Of a stretch of 64,000 nt of DNA, positions 24,633 through 38,670 are shown one piece after another; positions within the stretch are counted from its first letter, which is position 1, and every line of letters begins with the position of its first letter. Source of the DNA: Piliocolobus tephrosceles (lineage: Eukaryota > Chordata > Mammalia > Primates > Cercopithecidae); the NCBI RefSeq assembly GCF_002776525.5, contig NC_045436.1:9679294-9743293 (forward strand), read 5' to 3'. The translations under genes were made by a program, and so were the position numbers. The notes below the pieces were generated by a model. That model did not search any database. It was given only the letters and a program-made list of their open reading frames with translations, and was not told the origin of the DNA.

Positions 24633-25784
24633 TTACTTTGCAATGCATTGTACAGAGTTTTTCATTTCCGTGAATACAAATCTACAGCATCCATGGATGG
24701 CTACGTGGCATATTGTGGAACATTACATGATTCATCTAAACTATCTCTTACTCCTGGACATTAAGGTTATTTTACTTTGTTTTTTCTCTGGGTAATATAA
24801 ACAATTCTAAAAAGACCATGCACATTTATCTTTGCACAATTAGTTTTCTTATTAAAATAAATGTTTACAAAGAAACTTTCTGTAACAGAGAATATCCAGG
24901 TTTTATCTTTTGATCAATACGGTAAAACTGCCCTGAAGAAAGAGCAATTACCTTTATGCTCTGATCAGCAGTGTATATGTGTCTATTTCCCTACACACAG
25001 GAAACAATTGCGTTTTCATAATATTTTGAGATTTTACAATAAGCAAAAAGCAAATCACGGCCTTCTGACACTGCTGTGTCGTACTGGGCAATCAGCATTT
25101 TATTAACCTTTATTACAACTGATGACTGCAAAACAACTTCTGAAACTTTCATCCTCCTTGACCATCTCTCTATCTCTGACCTCTATCCTTCCCCAGATCC
25201 ATGCCCCACCTTTGTTCCTTAAACTGGAGTCATGGAGGCTGAGGAAAACACACATTCCCTAACAATCAAACGTATAGAAATTGTAATGGTCTATTTTTTA
25301 AGCAAAATAGAAACACAATATTCATATTCTATTTGTATTTCAGTTGCTAGGAAATTCAAGCATATATTTATTGATGCTTTGTATTTCTTTCCTGAAGTCC
25401 TGTATCTATTTGCCTTATAAGAATATTTACCTTGGTTTTTCCACTGATGTTAAGAACCTCTGTTATCCCATATTAACATTCTATATATACATAGACATGT
25501 TTATTTCTGGACCCTCTATTCTTTCCATTATCTTATTATCTTAAATAATATTAATTTATGATGAATCTCAATATCTATTAGGGCATAACCCCTCTTCCAA
25601 TATTGCCTAATAGCACTTTACTTGTTTTATATATTTTTTTCAGAAATACTTTAAAATCACTTGACAAATTAAAAATTCTAATAGGTTTTTGCTTGAATTT
25701 ACATTGAATGCATAAATTAAGTTTTAGTGATTTCATATCATTAATGTTTTAAACTTCCTCACTGTAGCAGTAGAAGTATTAGCA

Positions 25785-26015
25785 GAAACAGTCAAATAAT
25801 TAGCAAATGGAACTAAATGCTTAGTATGTATAAGATGATTTCCGAACACTTAAGATCATGTCTTTTATCCATCAGGAAAATCTTGTAGATGGGATAATTT
25901 TTCGTATCGTCATTATTTTGTAGATAGGAAAACTGAGGTATAGAATATGTAGAAAACTTGATAAAGGGTCAAATAATCAGTAAAGACTAGAGCTAGAATT
26001 CCACTCAAACGTTTT
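25785..26015 (-). mobile_element. MIR SINE, antisense
   Basis: Antisense MIR core readable as 'gatgggataatttttcgtatcgtcattattttgtagataggaaaactgaggtatagaa ... gataaagggtcaaataatcagtaaagactagagctagaattc', equivalent to 'acagatgaggaaactgaggcacagagag ... ggtcacacagctagtaagtggcagagc'. Confidence 0.75.
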
Positions 26016-26439
26016 GAAAAGAGAGTCCCTATAATGATAACTGTGCAACTGAGATACATCCTTCCATTAAAGTGTTAATGTTTTTCACATTTAAAACATT
26101 TTTTTAACCCAGGGCCTGTACAGGTCTCGTTGAATGTGTATCTACACATTTTATGTTTCAAGGTGCAGTTTTTAATTATTAGATTTCCTTATATTTCCAA
26201 AAATTTTGGCATCATAAATACTATCAATAATTTGTTTTGTAAATGTCTAATGTATTGAATGCTAATTGTTTCTGAACATATTTTTGTCGCTTCAGGTTTT
26301 CAAAAATAAACAATAATACGGCATTCTTATTTCCAATTTTTATACCTCTGAATTCTTTTTATTTTCTAATTCCTTTGCCTAATAATTCAATAAAAATAAA
26401 GTTTTTATTAAAAATAGACGTTAAAGCTAACTAAATGCC

Positions 26440-26732
26440 TTTTTTTTTTTTTTCCAGATGGATTCTCACTCTGTTGCCAGGCTGTAGTGCAGTGGCACCA
26501 TCTCGGCTTGCTGCACTCTCCGCATCCCGAGTTCAAGCAATTCTCCTGCTGCAGCCTCCCAAGTATCTGGGACTACAGGCACTTGCCACCACCACCGGCT
26601 AATTTTTGTATTTTTAATAGAGACGGGGTTTCACTATGTTGGCCAGGCTGGTCTTGAACTCCTGACCTCATGAACCTCTCGCCTGGGCCTCCCAAAGTGC
26701 TGGAATTACAGGCATGAGCCACCACTCTGGCC
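26440..26732 (-). mobile_element. AluS/J, antisense
   Basis: Full-length antisense Alu (poly-T, both arms, ending ACTCTGGCC). Perfect duplications ACTAAATGCCTTTT flank it (from 26430 and from 26733). It interrupts the antisense L1M remnant. Confidence 0.95.
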
Positions 26733-27900
26733 ACTAAATGCCTTTTCAATAGTCATATATATTTTTCCAATTTTAGGGTTATTGATCATATTGATTTATA
26801 CAATTAATTAGGATAATTTTCATCTTTCTTTATAACCTCCAACACTTAAAATGGCATAGCCTTCTTGACCATAGAAGAAATTCAATAATAAAATTTTCTA
26901 GCCATAGTACTTTTTATTTTTAGGATAGCTCAAAAGCTATCTTCCTACTGGAAAACTTACAGATTTAATCACTTACTGAGACAATTCTTCTCATTTATAG
27001 CCCCTGAAATATTATTAATTTGATGCATATTTTCTTGCTGTCATTTCTGATTCTATTTGCTGTCATAATTTTTGATCAAGGAAGTGTTCTGTATTTTATT
27101 TATTGGTTTCAAGGAACAGGTTTCTGAATTCATTTTCAAATTCTGCTTTCCCTCCTACTTGATTAATTTGTTTTTATGTGTACTAAATCATTAATTCTAA
27201 TTGTGTGAATTTTGTTGTTGCTATTTTTCAGATGTTTAAGTAATTCATCATTTTATTTTTATTTAGTAGTTATTTAAGATATTAAGTTCCTTTTTATTAT
27301 GGTTTTGTGTACTATCATAGATTCCATATGTGGCATATTTTTACTGCTATTTTCTACAGAATCTGGAATTATAGTTTTAGTTTCTTCTTTTTGCATATGT
27401 TATTTCTCAATTTGTTACATTAGTTTTATACCAGAGACTAGTCTATCATTAGAAATTTGTCATAATTTACTGAGTTTCTGTGTGTGAGTGTGTATTTGGC
27501 TAAGCATATGGTAACATAAATAGCATATATAGTTTGCTTGTCAATACATTTCGCTTCTTTGCTTGTATAGTACAGAGCTTGCTCATCTCTTGAATGATAT
27601 TAGTTATATCAGTACAATCATTCTTGCCACAATTTAATTATTGCATTATTAGTTTTTCACAAATTAAATAAAGTAAGCTAAACTCATCTACTCTTCATGT
27701 TTCTCTTTTTTGCTCTATATTTATCAATTTTGTTACATATTTTAATTGTATGTAATAAGATGATATGAGAGACCGATATTTTTTGCTGTGGTTTTGTAGG
27801 GAGAATTTCAGAGTATAATCAAAAACTCTTCTCCCTCATTTCCACTTACTTTCCAAGAAAATATATAAAATTTTGTGTTTGCATCTAAATAAAATCTATA

Positions 27901-28394
27901 GCTATGAAAATTGTTAAAATACAGTCATTAAAAATTCAGCAAAAGAGCAGCAAATATTTTAAACCATAAATCACATATTGGGAAGTGTGAGATGTGTCTT
28001 GAATTAATGTGCACTTTTTATCATAACAGTATCCTTGAAATCTGCATCATGGAGTGATAGTCAAGTCAGAATATATCAAATTGAGTTTCTCATACTTTAG
28101 TATTTAAACTGTAAAAAGGGGAGCCTAAGAAATAATTTATATTCAATTTTCTTTTTTACAGTGCTATGATTTCTAAGGTTACATGACTAATGTTAGTTTC
28201 CAACATTGTTCTGCAAAGAATAAAAGCTTTGTGCTAACTAGAGAATATTTAAAATTCACTAAACTCAAGATATACATATCAGTTTCTGGTCCCCACCCAC
28301 CCACCCAATTTAAATAACTGCATCTACTGAGAAAGAATGGGACAAGAATGAAAATAAAGAGAGCACCATTTTCATATGCCAGAAAGTGTGCCAG
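27901..28394. other. unique AT-rich sequence, no feature seen
   Basis: No gene or repeat family recognised; a short CCCACCCACCCACC run is near 28292-28305. Confidence 0.4.
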
Positions 28395-28558
28395 AATTGC
28401 ACTGTTCTATATAAGAGCAAATAAGAGGTTAAATTCAAGTTAATTAAAATTAAATACATTCCAAGTGGAAACTATGTGGCTATTGGCTACTGTTTTGAAT
28501 AGCATAGGTAGAGAACAATCCCAGAACCACAGAAAGTTCTTTTGGACAGCACTGAGGG
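28395..28558. mobile_element. MER3-type hAT-Charlie element
   Basis: 'attgcactgttctatataagag', AT-rich middle, then 'aactatgtggctattggctactgttttgaatagcataggtagagaacaa' and 'agaaagttcttttggacagcactg'. The last segment is a clear MER3-class end (AGTTCTATTGGACAGCACTG). Confidence 0.72.
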
Positions 28559-28574
28559 CAGTTATTTTTCTTCC

Positions 28575-28745
28575 CAAGAATAATGAAAACTAATTTCTTT
28601 TTATTCATCTCATTTCTGATGGGACAACTGAAGTTCAGAAGAAAAACTAAACGGCATATTCAAGTTTAGAATAGTAATAACTGGTGAACCAATGAGTTTA
28701 TGTCAGTTCATTTTGGTTTCTGAGCTCTGCTTTTTCCACTTATTA
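28575..28745 (-). mobile_element. possible MIR SINE, antisense
   Basis: 'tttctgatgggacaactgaagttcagaagaaaaactaaacggcatattcaag' resembles the antisense MIR core. Weak. Confidence 0.4.
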
Positions 28746-29145
28746 TGAAGAACTGACTGACGGAAAGAAATCCTTAACATTAGGAATAGCTCATGGAAGG
28801 CCCCTCCCTAAGCTAAACACAGCCTCGAAAATCTCACCAGAGGTAGCACTGGCACAACTTGTCCCTGGAATATTTAATCCTTGTCCTTTCTATATTCCTT
28901 GTCTTATGCTAGATTCTCTGAATTGTGCTGAGTTCTAACTAGTGTGTACATTTCTGAATTAAATTCACATTGCAACGCAGGTTTTTCCATTACTTCTTAT
29001 CTCTAGCAAAGATTTAGCAACTGTGCCAAATAGTATATTTATATTTTATACCACCTACTGAGACAACTTCTGCAGGTGACACAGTCTAAATGTCATGTCC
29101 AAACTTAACCCTTTAAGTTCTACCAACATTGTCCTTTTCCACATT

Positions 29146-29625
29146 TGTGGATTGAATAACATCTCCCAAGAAGATACGCCTAAATCCTAACCCCCAGTAC
29201 TTACGAATGTGAATTTATTGTTAAAAAAAAAGTTTTGCAGATGCAATTAAGGATCATGGGAAGAGATCATCTCGGATTCAAGGTGAGCAGTAAATCCAAT
29301 GACCTATGTCCTGGGAAGTGTAAAGAGAGGGAGGTTTGAAGCACACAGGCAATGATCAGAAAATACAGAAATGAAGGTCAAATAGAGATGGGGGCAGAGA
29401 TTGGAGTGATGTGAGTACGCCCAGGAACAGGAAGAATTCAGTGCCCTTACCAGAAGCTAGGAGGGAGGGATGGAACCGAATGTCTCTCAGAGCTTCCAGG
29501 AAGAATCAAACTGCCGGCACCTTGATTTTGGACTTTTGGTTTCCCGAACCGTGAGAGGACACATTTCCGTTTTTGTAAGTCACCCAGTTGGTGTAATTTG
29601 TTACAGCAGCTCCAGGGAACTCACA
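29146..29625 (+). mobile_element. MLT1-type solo LTR (ERVL-MaLR), sense
   Basis: A near-complete old LTR of about 480 bases, starting TGTGGATTGAATAACATCTCC and ending GGAACTCACA. Internal order fits MLT1: 'cctaaatcctaacccccagtactt', 'aaagttttgcagatgcaatta', 'gcagagattggagtgatgtg', 'ccagaagctaggaggg', 'gccggcaccttgattttggactttt', 'gtaatttgttacagcagctcc'. No internal retroviral sequence beside it. The 81-codon frame 29470-29715 is LTR-derived. Confidence 0.85.
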
Positions 29626-31570
29626 AAGCCACCATCCCTGTCAGTACAACTTCTTTTCAGTGCTTTGATTTCTTCAAAGCAGTTACTGTTCCTTCCACAT
29701 CTCCCAAAGATATAATCAAGAATTTCTTGTGATAAAACTCCCGATTAAGGCAAACAACTAAATGTGATCTGGGTGAACACCTGAAGAAAAATGTCAAAAA
29801 TATGTAAATGTTAGGTTATGGGAAAATGATTTTGCCTGTTAAAATTCGGCTGACTGGCTGGGTCTAGACCCATACTACTTCCTTTTTTAAAGTTCTGAAC
29901 AGGCTCTGAGGCACTAGAAGACTAAGGAGACCGAATGACATAAGATGTGTAAAAGTGTGCTGTTGATCAAACAATGCTACAGGAGGAAGATAGCTTAATC
30001 TAACTGACAAATAAAGGAGTGTTTCATTTAATGGGACATACAGGTAATGATACGTGAATTAATTATTACCATGCATGGTGATAAGAAAAAAGACACAGAA
30101 TATAACAATTTACATTTTATTATTTTATATGGACAAACCAAATAAGATGATCTTAGCTTATATTTCTCTGGCATCTACAAAACCAAAGTTTACCAATTTT
30201 CCATATCCTGAATCTTTTTAATGGTTCTTGCATACAGAAACTATTTAGAAAGACTTTCATAAAGTCAAACATTGTGTTTTAAATTGCCCCAAATTCCCTA
30301 ATTCTATAAAAGGTAGCTGTTTTCCTCCTAAGGTCTAGTGCTGGTAAGTAGAGTTATTTTCACAGGTCATATTCACCTAGGTGCTCACTAAAAATAAAAA
30401 TGTGGATTGATCACCTTAAGGACAGATGCTGTAGGTGAAAGGCCAGGATGGAAGTGAAATCTCAACCAGGGGAAGGAAGAGGAGCAACCTCAGTAATTAA
30501 CAGTAAGGGTGATCAAAGGAAGAGAGAGGGAGGACGTGACCTGTCTTCTGGTAGAGTACAGAAGGTATGGGCCAGCCAGGTGTTGGCTTCAGAGCCAAGA
30601 GAGCTCCTGACCCAGACACAAGACATCTCCTTAGTAAAAGACTTAAAGACTTAAATAAAGAAAATAACATATTGCCCAAACTCATCTACAAATAATTGTA
30701 ATAAATAGTACCGCATCATTTACTTGTGGGGTGGGGATAAGGAGTCAACATGTACTCAGTCCCAGAAAATGAAGCAGGGGGGTTAAAAAATTTAACTGTA
30801 ATTTGAAAGAACAAGCTTCTTCAGCTTTTGCTAGCAAGAAAACGGTATCTTCACCTGTTGAGAGGAAAATGATCAGAAGGCATTACAAACTAACCTGTTA
30901 TCATTTTTTGTTTATTTTTCTTTAGATGTGGTCATCAATAACAGGTAGTAGATGCAAAGGGAACCACTTAAAACCACTTAGCCTAATTAGAATTTATGCT
31001 ATTCCCCCAGTCTCTAGGTTTCTCCAGTTAAGAAAGGTCTTGTATTTAGGTGGGGAATAAAATACGGGGCGGAGAGGGGAGAAGAGAAAGGAGAACAGAA
31101 AAAAGGACTAAAGTTTAACATCAAATGACGTATGTGCCTAAGACTCTCCATAGTATACCGATCCATTCTTACCTGAGACTTCTATTATATACATAAGAGA
31201 CTTTTCACTGTTTGTTGACAAGAGAATACAGATGATCAGAATTATCACACCTTGATTGATAGGAAATTTGCTGCCGAAGGTTTGCAGCTAATATTCTAGT
31301 CTACATTGAAGGTTTTTATTCTACTAATTTAAGCCTACAATTAAAAAAATTATTTTAAAAGCGCAAACTTGTAGAAAGAGCATTTTTTACAGACCTGGAG
31401 AGAGAGTGGCACTGAAAGAGGAAAGATTATCTTTGATAATCTAGCCTGGGATAACCAGATTCAGGTAGGGGCCAAAATAACAGGATTTAAAGGACAAAAC
31501 GAATTCCAAAGTTAATTCAATAGGGATGTGTTAAGTGCCTGTAAACTTTATTTAGAGAAACAACCAAACT
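29626..31570. other. unique sequence, no gene seen
   Basis: No repeat family recognised. A purine-rich GA stretch lies at 31066-31107. The frames at 30448-30654 (plus) and 30497-30685 (minus) overlap each other and have no motif. Confidence 0.4.
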
Positions 31571-31892
31571 GGCCGGGTGCGGTGGCTCACGCCTGTAATC
31601 CCAGCACTTTGGGAGGCCGAGACGGGTAGATCACCTGAGGTCAGGACTTTGAGGCCAGCCTGGCCAACATGGTGAAATTCTATCTCTACTAAAATTACAA
31701 ATATTAGCTGGGTATGGTGGCAAACACCTGTAATCCCAGCTACTCAGGAGGCTGAGGCTGAAGAATAAATGAACACAGGAGGCGGAGGTTGCAGTGAACT
31801 GAAATCACACCACTGCACTCCAGCCTGGGTGACAGAGAGAGATTTGTCTCAAAAACAAAACAAAACATAACAAAAAGCAAACAAACAAAAAG
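31571..31892 (+). mobile_element. AluS, sense
   Basis: Full-length sense Alu (GGCCGGGTGCGGTGGCTCACGCC) ending in a long AAAAC-rich tail (31848-31892). The flanks share an A/C-rich AAACAAxCAAA stretch that may be the target-site duplication. S-class by sequence. Confidence 0.93.
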
Positions 31893-32439
31893 AAAATTTT
31901 CTTTTGTTTGTTTCCTGGAAATGAAAGTGATTGGAATATTTTTAAAACTGAGAAAACAGTGACACATATTTGAATATATTTAAATGTACCTAAGATATGT
32001 ATTGAAATATTGGCCTATAGCATACATTAATAGAATTTATGTAAGTTTGTGCAAGAATGAATATACACAGATGTACTTACACATGCATATATCTATTATT
32101 TCTGCAGTGGAAATAAAATAACAGAGAAATAACTGCAGACATATGTGACACTATCTATTTGCCTATATTTTAAAATATTATGCAGATAGCAATGAAATTC
32201 TTTACCTGAAGAAAACTAAAAATTTGTTAGAATTTGAACATCAGTCCAAATAACTGGTGCTTTGTTCATTCTATCTGCAAGACAATTGATCCAAGAGAAT
32301 CTTGCAACCTTATAATTAATTGGCAGCGAGTGAGTTAATATTGATAAATCATGAAAATATACAAACATGTTTTTACTCCTATACACTACTTTATTTTCTT
32401 CCAAAATCAGAAGTAGAGTTATAATGATAAAACATCAGT
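31893..32439. other. unique AT-rich sequence, no feature seen
   Basis: No gene or repeat recognised. Confidence 0.4.
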
Positions 32440-32582
32440 GTTGGTAATATTCTCTAAGCATTGTTACAAATTCCTTGGTTTGCAAGTGAGGAAACTGGAG
32501 CTAAGAGATACTCAATAACCCACCCAAGATTACACAGCTTTGAATGAAAGCCAGATCTCAGACTAGGCAGCATTCAGTGTTA
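32440..32582 (-). mobile_element. MIR SINE, antisense
   Basis: Clear antisense MIR core: 'tttgcaagtgaggaaactggagctaagagatactcaataacccacccaagattacacagctttgaatgaaagccagatctcagac'. Confidence 0.8.
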
Positions 32583-35500
32583 TATCTATGATACTAGAAT
32601 ATCAGAAATAATGCTTTCGGGCAATGATTCCCCAAGAGTCAACCACAAGAGTATGGAGGGTTCAATTATTCAAGAAAATGCTTATGAAAGCTGTTATCTC
32701 AATTATACTAAAAATAAAAAATATCCAGCACATGCTAATGTAATTTAACTTTTTAAAATTTTTCCTAAATATTTTTTGATGTCAACAAAGATACAAACAA
32801 TAGTAAAATTGTTCACCTAGCTTTCTTTCTAATATGCACATTCTAAATAACTTAAATATCCAACCACAACAAATTGTCAAATAACTTCTGCTAGATTCAC
32901 AGAAGGAAATAACATGTGACTATGAAAATTATGCTGCAGCAAAAGATTTAATGGCTTCAGAATTTTAATTTTAAAAAATTTTATGCAAAATGTTATGATA
33001 AATACAGCATCATCGATATACATAAAATATATATATAATATACCACAATACCACATTTATCTTACAGAATTGTGTTTCGTATTGTATTTTGCATTTGTAG
33101 TTTGTATTTTAATGCACTATCACACTTAAGAACTATTTCAGAAGTCAGAAAAGAAATGCTGAAATTGTGATTTCATCATAATCATATGATGGAATACTGA
33201 ACAATGGTTATAATGAATGAACTAGTTCTAAATGGATGAACAAAGAAAAAATTTTAAAACCACGAAGAGGAGAAAAGCAAACTATAAAATGATACACAGA
33301 CTGAATGCATGATGAATGTTAAAATGTGACTTCTCTTCTAAATTGATCTTTAAAATTTCACTTAATAAATATTATAAAGACTAGAGTTTTAATATTGAAT
33401 ATTGGTCTGTGGGGGCAAATAATTAAAAGCCCTAATAAATACTACAATACAAATATTTTTGAGGCATCTTTCTTCTGACCATGTTACTTATCCCAAATTT
33501 TTATTCCTTTTTCTTTCCCTCAACTATTTTTTTTAATGTTCATGCTATTTTAATAAAAAGAGTATTAAACCAAAAGAGTAAGTATTCCTGTACTCCATGT
33601 CTTGTCATTGTAGTCTTCAAAATAAACGTTCTCATTAGTGACATGGGGCTTCTCTCAGAGGTCGCTGATGAACAGGTCTCAGGTTTGGCACTATTTTGGT
33701 GACCTTGGTTTTACAGGTTTGGTTTACAGTACGTGTCAGTGTTACAGATCTAATCAGATTTGAGGATGATGACTCGACATCCACATGGAAATGAAATGTA
33801 TAACCTATTATGTCAATTTATTAATCTGTAATCAAAATCAAATAGGAGCCTGAAGCTCTTGCCTGCTGCCTGCAGAAGCACCCTGAACACCTTACTTCAC
33901 TAAAGAAAATGGGCAAGAGTAAACAGATTATCTGAAGGTGGCGTGGTGAGCATGAATTAGAATACATTATTCTATTTATATGACATACTCCTAATGCCAT
34001 CAGAACATGCAGGTCTGCAGCATCAAGTATTCAGACAGCTAGCATCTACTTTCTTTCCCGGAGGGCACCCATGTGAGTATTACCAAACGATGCCCTTCAG
34101 ATTCTGGTTCAATTTCCATGTTTTCCATACACAATTAGAAACATTTATCTCATAGACATTGTTAAGACTGTCAATATGATTTGAGCTGCTGCCTTGGGAA
34201 TATACTCTGTCCTTTTTGATAGAGATTATTTTTTCACACAAATCTATAGATTTTTTTCTCATATTATGTATGCGGTATCTTCTGATCTATTATTTCTTGA
34301 CAAGATTTTGAAATTCGAAGAGATTTCTGAGGTGACTTGCTTATACTTTTGCGTAGAAGCACGTTTTTTCTTAATTGTATATAAAGACATTATTTATGAA
34401 ATGTTTTACATATTATTCACATTTTAAACTCTTCTGCATTACAAAATGGAAAACATTTTACAAAAACATCTGTCAATACATAGTTATTGAGAACATCAGA
34501 AATAGTGCCTGAATTGATATGTCAGTTGTAATTCTATAAATGATATTATGTGCAGAGCGAAACCACTGTCTCTTATTGTTATAGATGTTGGTCTTCTCAA
34601 ACAATTTAAAAATTAATTTTCTATAATTTCTTTAGGGTTGTGAAAAGCCGATCCATGCAAATAGGAAGTGTTGCAAATCCTTTTCCATTTTATTCTAAAG
34701 TTGCTAATCACACACTGATTCCAAATCAAAACTCTCTAAAATGAAATGACCAAGCTCCAGAAACAGGATAATGCAAATAATCTTACCATACAATGACATT
34801 TTCATTTGAGATTTTTCCCAAGTCACATTATCTGATATTTAAAAATTAAATAGAACATTAAGCAGATAATCTTATTCATGTGCAATTCATGCTAAAGCAG
34901 ATTTGAGTGTGAATTATGTTTCAAAGGTACTTGTAATTTCAAATTTCTGTCTGTTTTTGCTATCTCAAAAACAGTATCACTATGATAATTTGTTTCATTT
35001 GTGCTGTTGGCGCACTCACTCTTTTATTTAAATATACCAACAACAAAATTTTCAAGTGCTATAAGTTTACATTTTAAAATAGATGAAACTGGAACTACCA
35101 ATATTGTATAAAACAATAGAGGCTGAAATAAGACTTTCTTTAAACATATATTTATAAATCATTCTATGTAAATATTACTAGCATAACAATTTAAACATAA
35201 ACTTTGCCAAAGTCAGTAATAGAGACCAGAATATTTAAGACTATTGTTAACGTTATTTCTTATACTTTACTATTTCAAGGTTAGTTTTCCCTCAAAATTT
35301 CTGAAAATGCTGAGATTTCTCTCTATTTTATAATTTGTAGCATCACAAAGTTTTCATTTCTTGAAATTTAACTTAATATATGTATGATAACCATTAAATT
35401 TTTGCTTTCTTTGTTCAAATGAATCACTGTGAACTGTTTTAAAAGCAAAAATTTAAAAAACAAGATTCACAAGTAATAAGGAACACTGTTTTGTTGAAAA

Positions 35501-38500
35501 TATTATATTTCTTAAAGAAGTAAACAAATTGTAAACATTAAAAAAAATCACTGACCTTTAATTATATGAAAATTAACCTTTTTGGTTTTGATCCCGGAGT
35601 TACAAATAAAATTTTGAAGAAATCACTAACAAATTTGACTCTTACGGATAATTTTAGAAAAATATATATTATGAGTGTTAATACTTTATGTGAGTTTAAC
35701 ATATTTTAAATCAAAATAAAATAAAGTTGGCAATAACTGCAATATTGTCAACTCTGCTCTGAATATGAAAAGCAAAATAATTAAGTTGTATGGAAAAGTA
35801 TTAATGTAAAAAATATGAATAAAAAACTTCACAATGATAATACAAGGGGACCTGTATTTGGGAAAAACCCTACAATATAAATAATGACACACGCAAAATA
35901 TAAATTTAATACTTTTGAAACTCAAATCTATAGGCAACACACTTAAGAACTGAAAACACTTTAGTGTATTTAATTTTATCAAAAAAATTATTTTTCATAA
36001 GGAATTGTTTATGCTACATGAAATTAAATAAATATGTAAGACAATGAAAAAAGAAATTATGAACATCCCATCACAAAACAAATATTTTCTGGTTGTTAAC
36101 CTCTTGGACTATCTTGTACCTATTTGTTGTCAAAAGAAAGAGATCAGTGTACTGATTTTTATTTCATAATAAGAAGAGATCAAAGATAGATCCTAATATT
36201 TATTGAGCACTTAATTTGACATTTATGTTTTAAAAATTTTTATCAATATTATAGATGCTGTTCAAATTTAGGTAAATATACTTCAGGAAAAAAGTTTAGA
36301 GGTGGAAAGTAAATTGGTATGTTTATTTTTCAATAATAACTGCTTAACCTTTAAATCTATGTTCACCAAGATACCATTATCTTCTCAGAATATTCTATTC
36401 TTCTGATAGTACATATTAATTAACACAGAAAATTCAAACACACACACACACACGTATACACAAGAAAGCCAATTTATCATTTCTAGTTGACGTGTTGGTT
36501 GAAATATGGGATTATTTATTCTTGCTGCTGTTAATTTTATATACAATCAAAACAAACCTATAAATATTTATCTTCTAAATAACAAAATTAAATTCTAAAA
36601 ACTACATCAACTTATTCTTAGTTTCTTTCTTATTTTGTTTAATTTTATTTTTAATAGACAACTATTAAAAATCAGCCTACCACATAGCTGCTGAAGTATT
36701 TTAAAAAAGGTAATGTGAATAAATCTTTCTGCTTAATGACTGATGGATTGAGCTATAAGATGAAAAAATATTAAGTACTGATGTAATCCATTAATACACT
36801 GATATTTGTGACTGTGACTAGTTCTCATTAAAAGTGTCCAGGTTTAAAACAATGTTAAAATAAAGTTTATTTAGAGAACTGGTGGTATAAACTGGAGGGA
36901 AGACATTCAAGGAAAGGTATTTCCTTACTTTCCTCCCTCTGTCATATAACTGAGGCTGACATATGGACACTTTTTGTTCTCACATGCCCATGGGCAGTAA
37001 TTTAGTAAATTCTATAGATCCACAGCAGAGACTGTTTTATTGTCTATTTTGCATAATAATGTTCTAAATCTAATGTTACCAGCAAAGATCCCTGGCATAC
37101 AATAATTATCAATATTTATTACTAAAGCAAGTTCTTGAACATACTGTAATTTAAGCATGGAAAGTTGAGTAAGAATCTAATATAATTTATATTGATAATA
37201 AAAGTACTCGCAAAGTATTAATAACACTGATTTAGGGGTATATAGGAAATAACATCAATTTAAACTTTTGCAACACCATTGTTCAGCCTCTCAATTTGCC
37301 AACAGTATTCTATTGCTAGTTGCCCTTAGTTTAGGGACAGAGTTCTGATAATTGTAATCAATCATACATTTCAAAAACTTTAAGATATTCATATTGGAAA
37401 ACACAGTATAAATCTATGTGTTAGGGTACTGTGAAATAATCAAAATCATGAAACATATTCCTATCAGAATGAAAACACTAGTTAGACAACTGTCTTATTC
37501 TAATAATATTAGGTACCTTTAATTATGCCTCTCCAATCTCCTACCATTGGAAAACAATAATTAGAAAGGTATGCTTATTATAATAATTAGTAAGTGTGAT
37601 GCTGGTAAATAATTTTTCATGCACTTGATATCCACTTTTGATCCATCCACCTTTTCCCATAGTAAGTTCTAAACATAGGTCCTTTAAAACATGAAAGATA
37701 GTTTTTGACCACTATAAAGAATGACTGTATTTGTCTTGTCCCATGGTTTTAATCCCTTGGTAACAACATAAACAGTTTATATAACATATTGTATTTAGAG
37801 GTTATCACAAGTTTCATGGTAATTAGGTGAATAGTAGGGCAGCTTATCCAATTATATTTCTATGACTAAATATCTCTAAAGCTACATGGCAGAACTGTCC
37901 TATACAATAACATACAGAAAATTATTTGAGGACTCTGGGGTTTCAAAAAAAAATTTGGGATGTTCAGTGAAATAAAATCTATCCCTGAATATTGTATGAG
38001 CAAAACTGTACTCATGTTAAAAATATGTTTCATGAGATATGTATTATATACCATATGCCATAAAACAATATTATATATATATATATATAATTAAGCTATA
38101 TTCTTTGTAGACTTTTATACAAAGAAGTGGTAATTAAAGAGAGTTAAAGGTAAAGGTGTTTGTATCCAATACTGCATTAACATATAAAAATTAAATTACA
38201 GTAATACTCAAAGTTGGAAATATTATTTGGGATAAATCTTGCATCCTCACAATTTCTGCTAAAATTTATATCCCAAGATACATTTTTCACTCTTTTACTC
38301 ATCTAGAATAAATTTTTTATATTATGATTTTTTTCCTTATATATAGTGCTAAAAACTTTTTCTTCTAATTAAAAACAAATGGTGCCTCCCAATAAAACAC
38401 CCAAGTTTCAAATATATATCCCTTTTTTATAAAGTATAAGTGAAAGTCATGCTCAGTCATACTTTACACTATAAGAGAAACCAAACAGGCAGGTGACAAG

Positions 38501-38669
38501 ACAGAAACTAAAGAATAAAAGGTTTCATCTTTTGCTTGATCTTCACTGACTGATAAACCCATGTTAACTCCTAGAAGATAACGTAATGGAGAAAAACACA
38601 AAATCTCTGCTTCTGCATAATCTCTCAATCCCTCTATACGAATTTCAAAAGCTTAATTCAGTTGAAATA
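32583..38669. other. long repeat-poor AT-rich block
   Basis: About 6 kb in which I recognise no Alu, L1 or LTR and no coding exon, unlike every other part of the window of that size. Small simple repeats: ATATATATAATATA near 33030, CA at 36439-36455, TA at 38073-38089. Open frames of 60-98 codons (for example 33481-33702, 34194-34427, 35686-35982 minus) are AT-rich with no domain. Lack of insertions upstream of a CpG-island promoter can mean regulatory constraint, or simply old repeats I cannot read by eye. Confidence 0.5.
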
Positions 38670-38670
38670 T

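Larger units (their letters stand above)
25230..27900 (-). mobile_element. decayed L1M, antisense, interrupted by MIR and Alu
   Basis: AT-rich DNA in T-rich orientation with a diverged antisense ORF2 order: 'ttgcttgaatttacattgaatgcata' (25690), 'cctgtacaggtctcgttga' (26115), 'tttctgattctatttgctgtcataatt' (27045), 'caaggaacaggtttctgaattc' (27110). These follow the same order as the antisense L1 consensus. Many indels and stops; no intact frame. A MIR lies at 25785-26015 and an Alu at 26440-26732. Outer boundaries are approximate. Confidence 0.6.

Noticed and set aside
29146..29625. Possible retroviral provirus because of LTR-like sequence
   Set aside because: Only solo MLT1-type LTRs were found; no gag, pol or env-like sequence lies next to any of the four copies.
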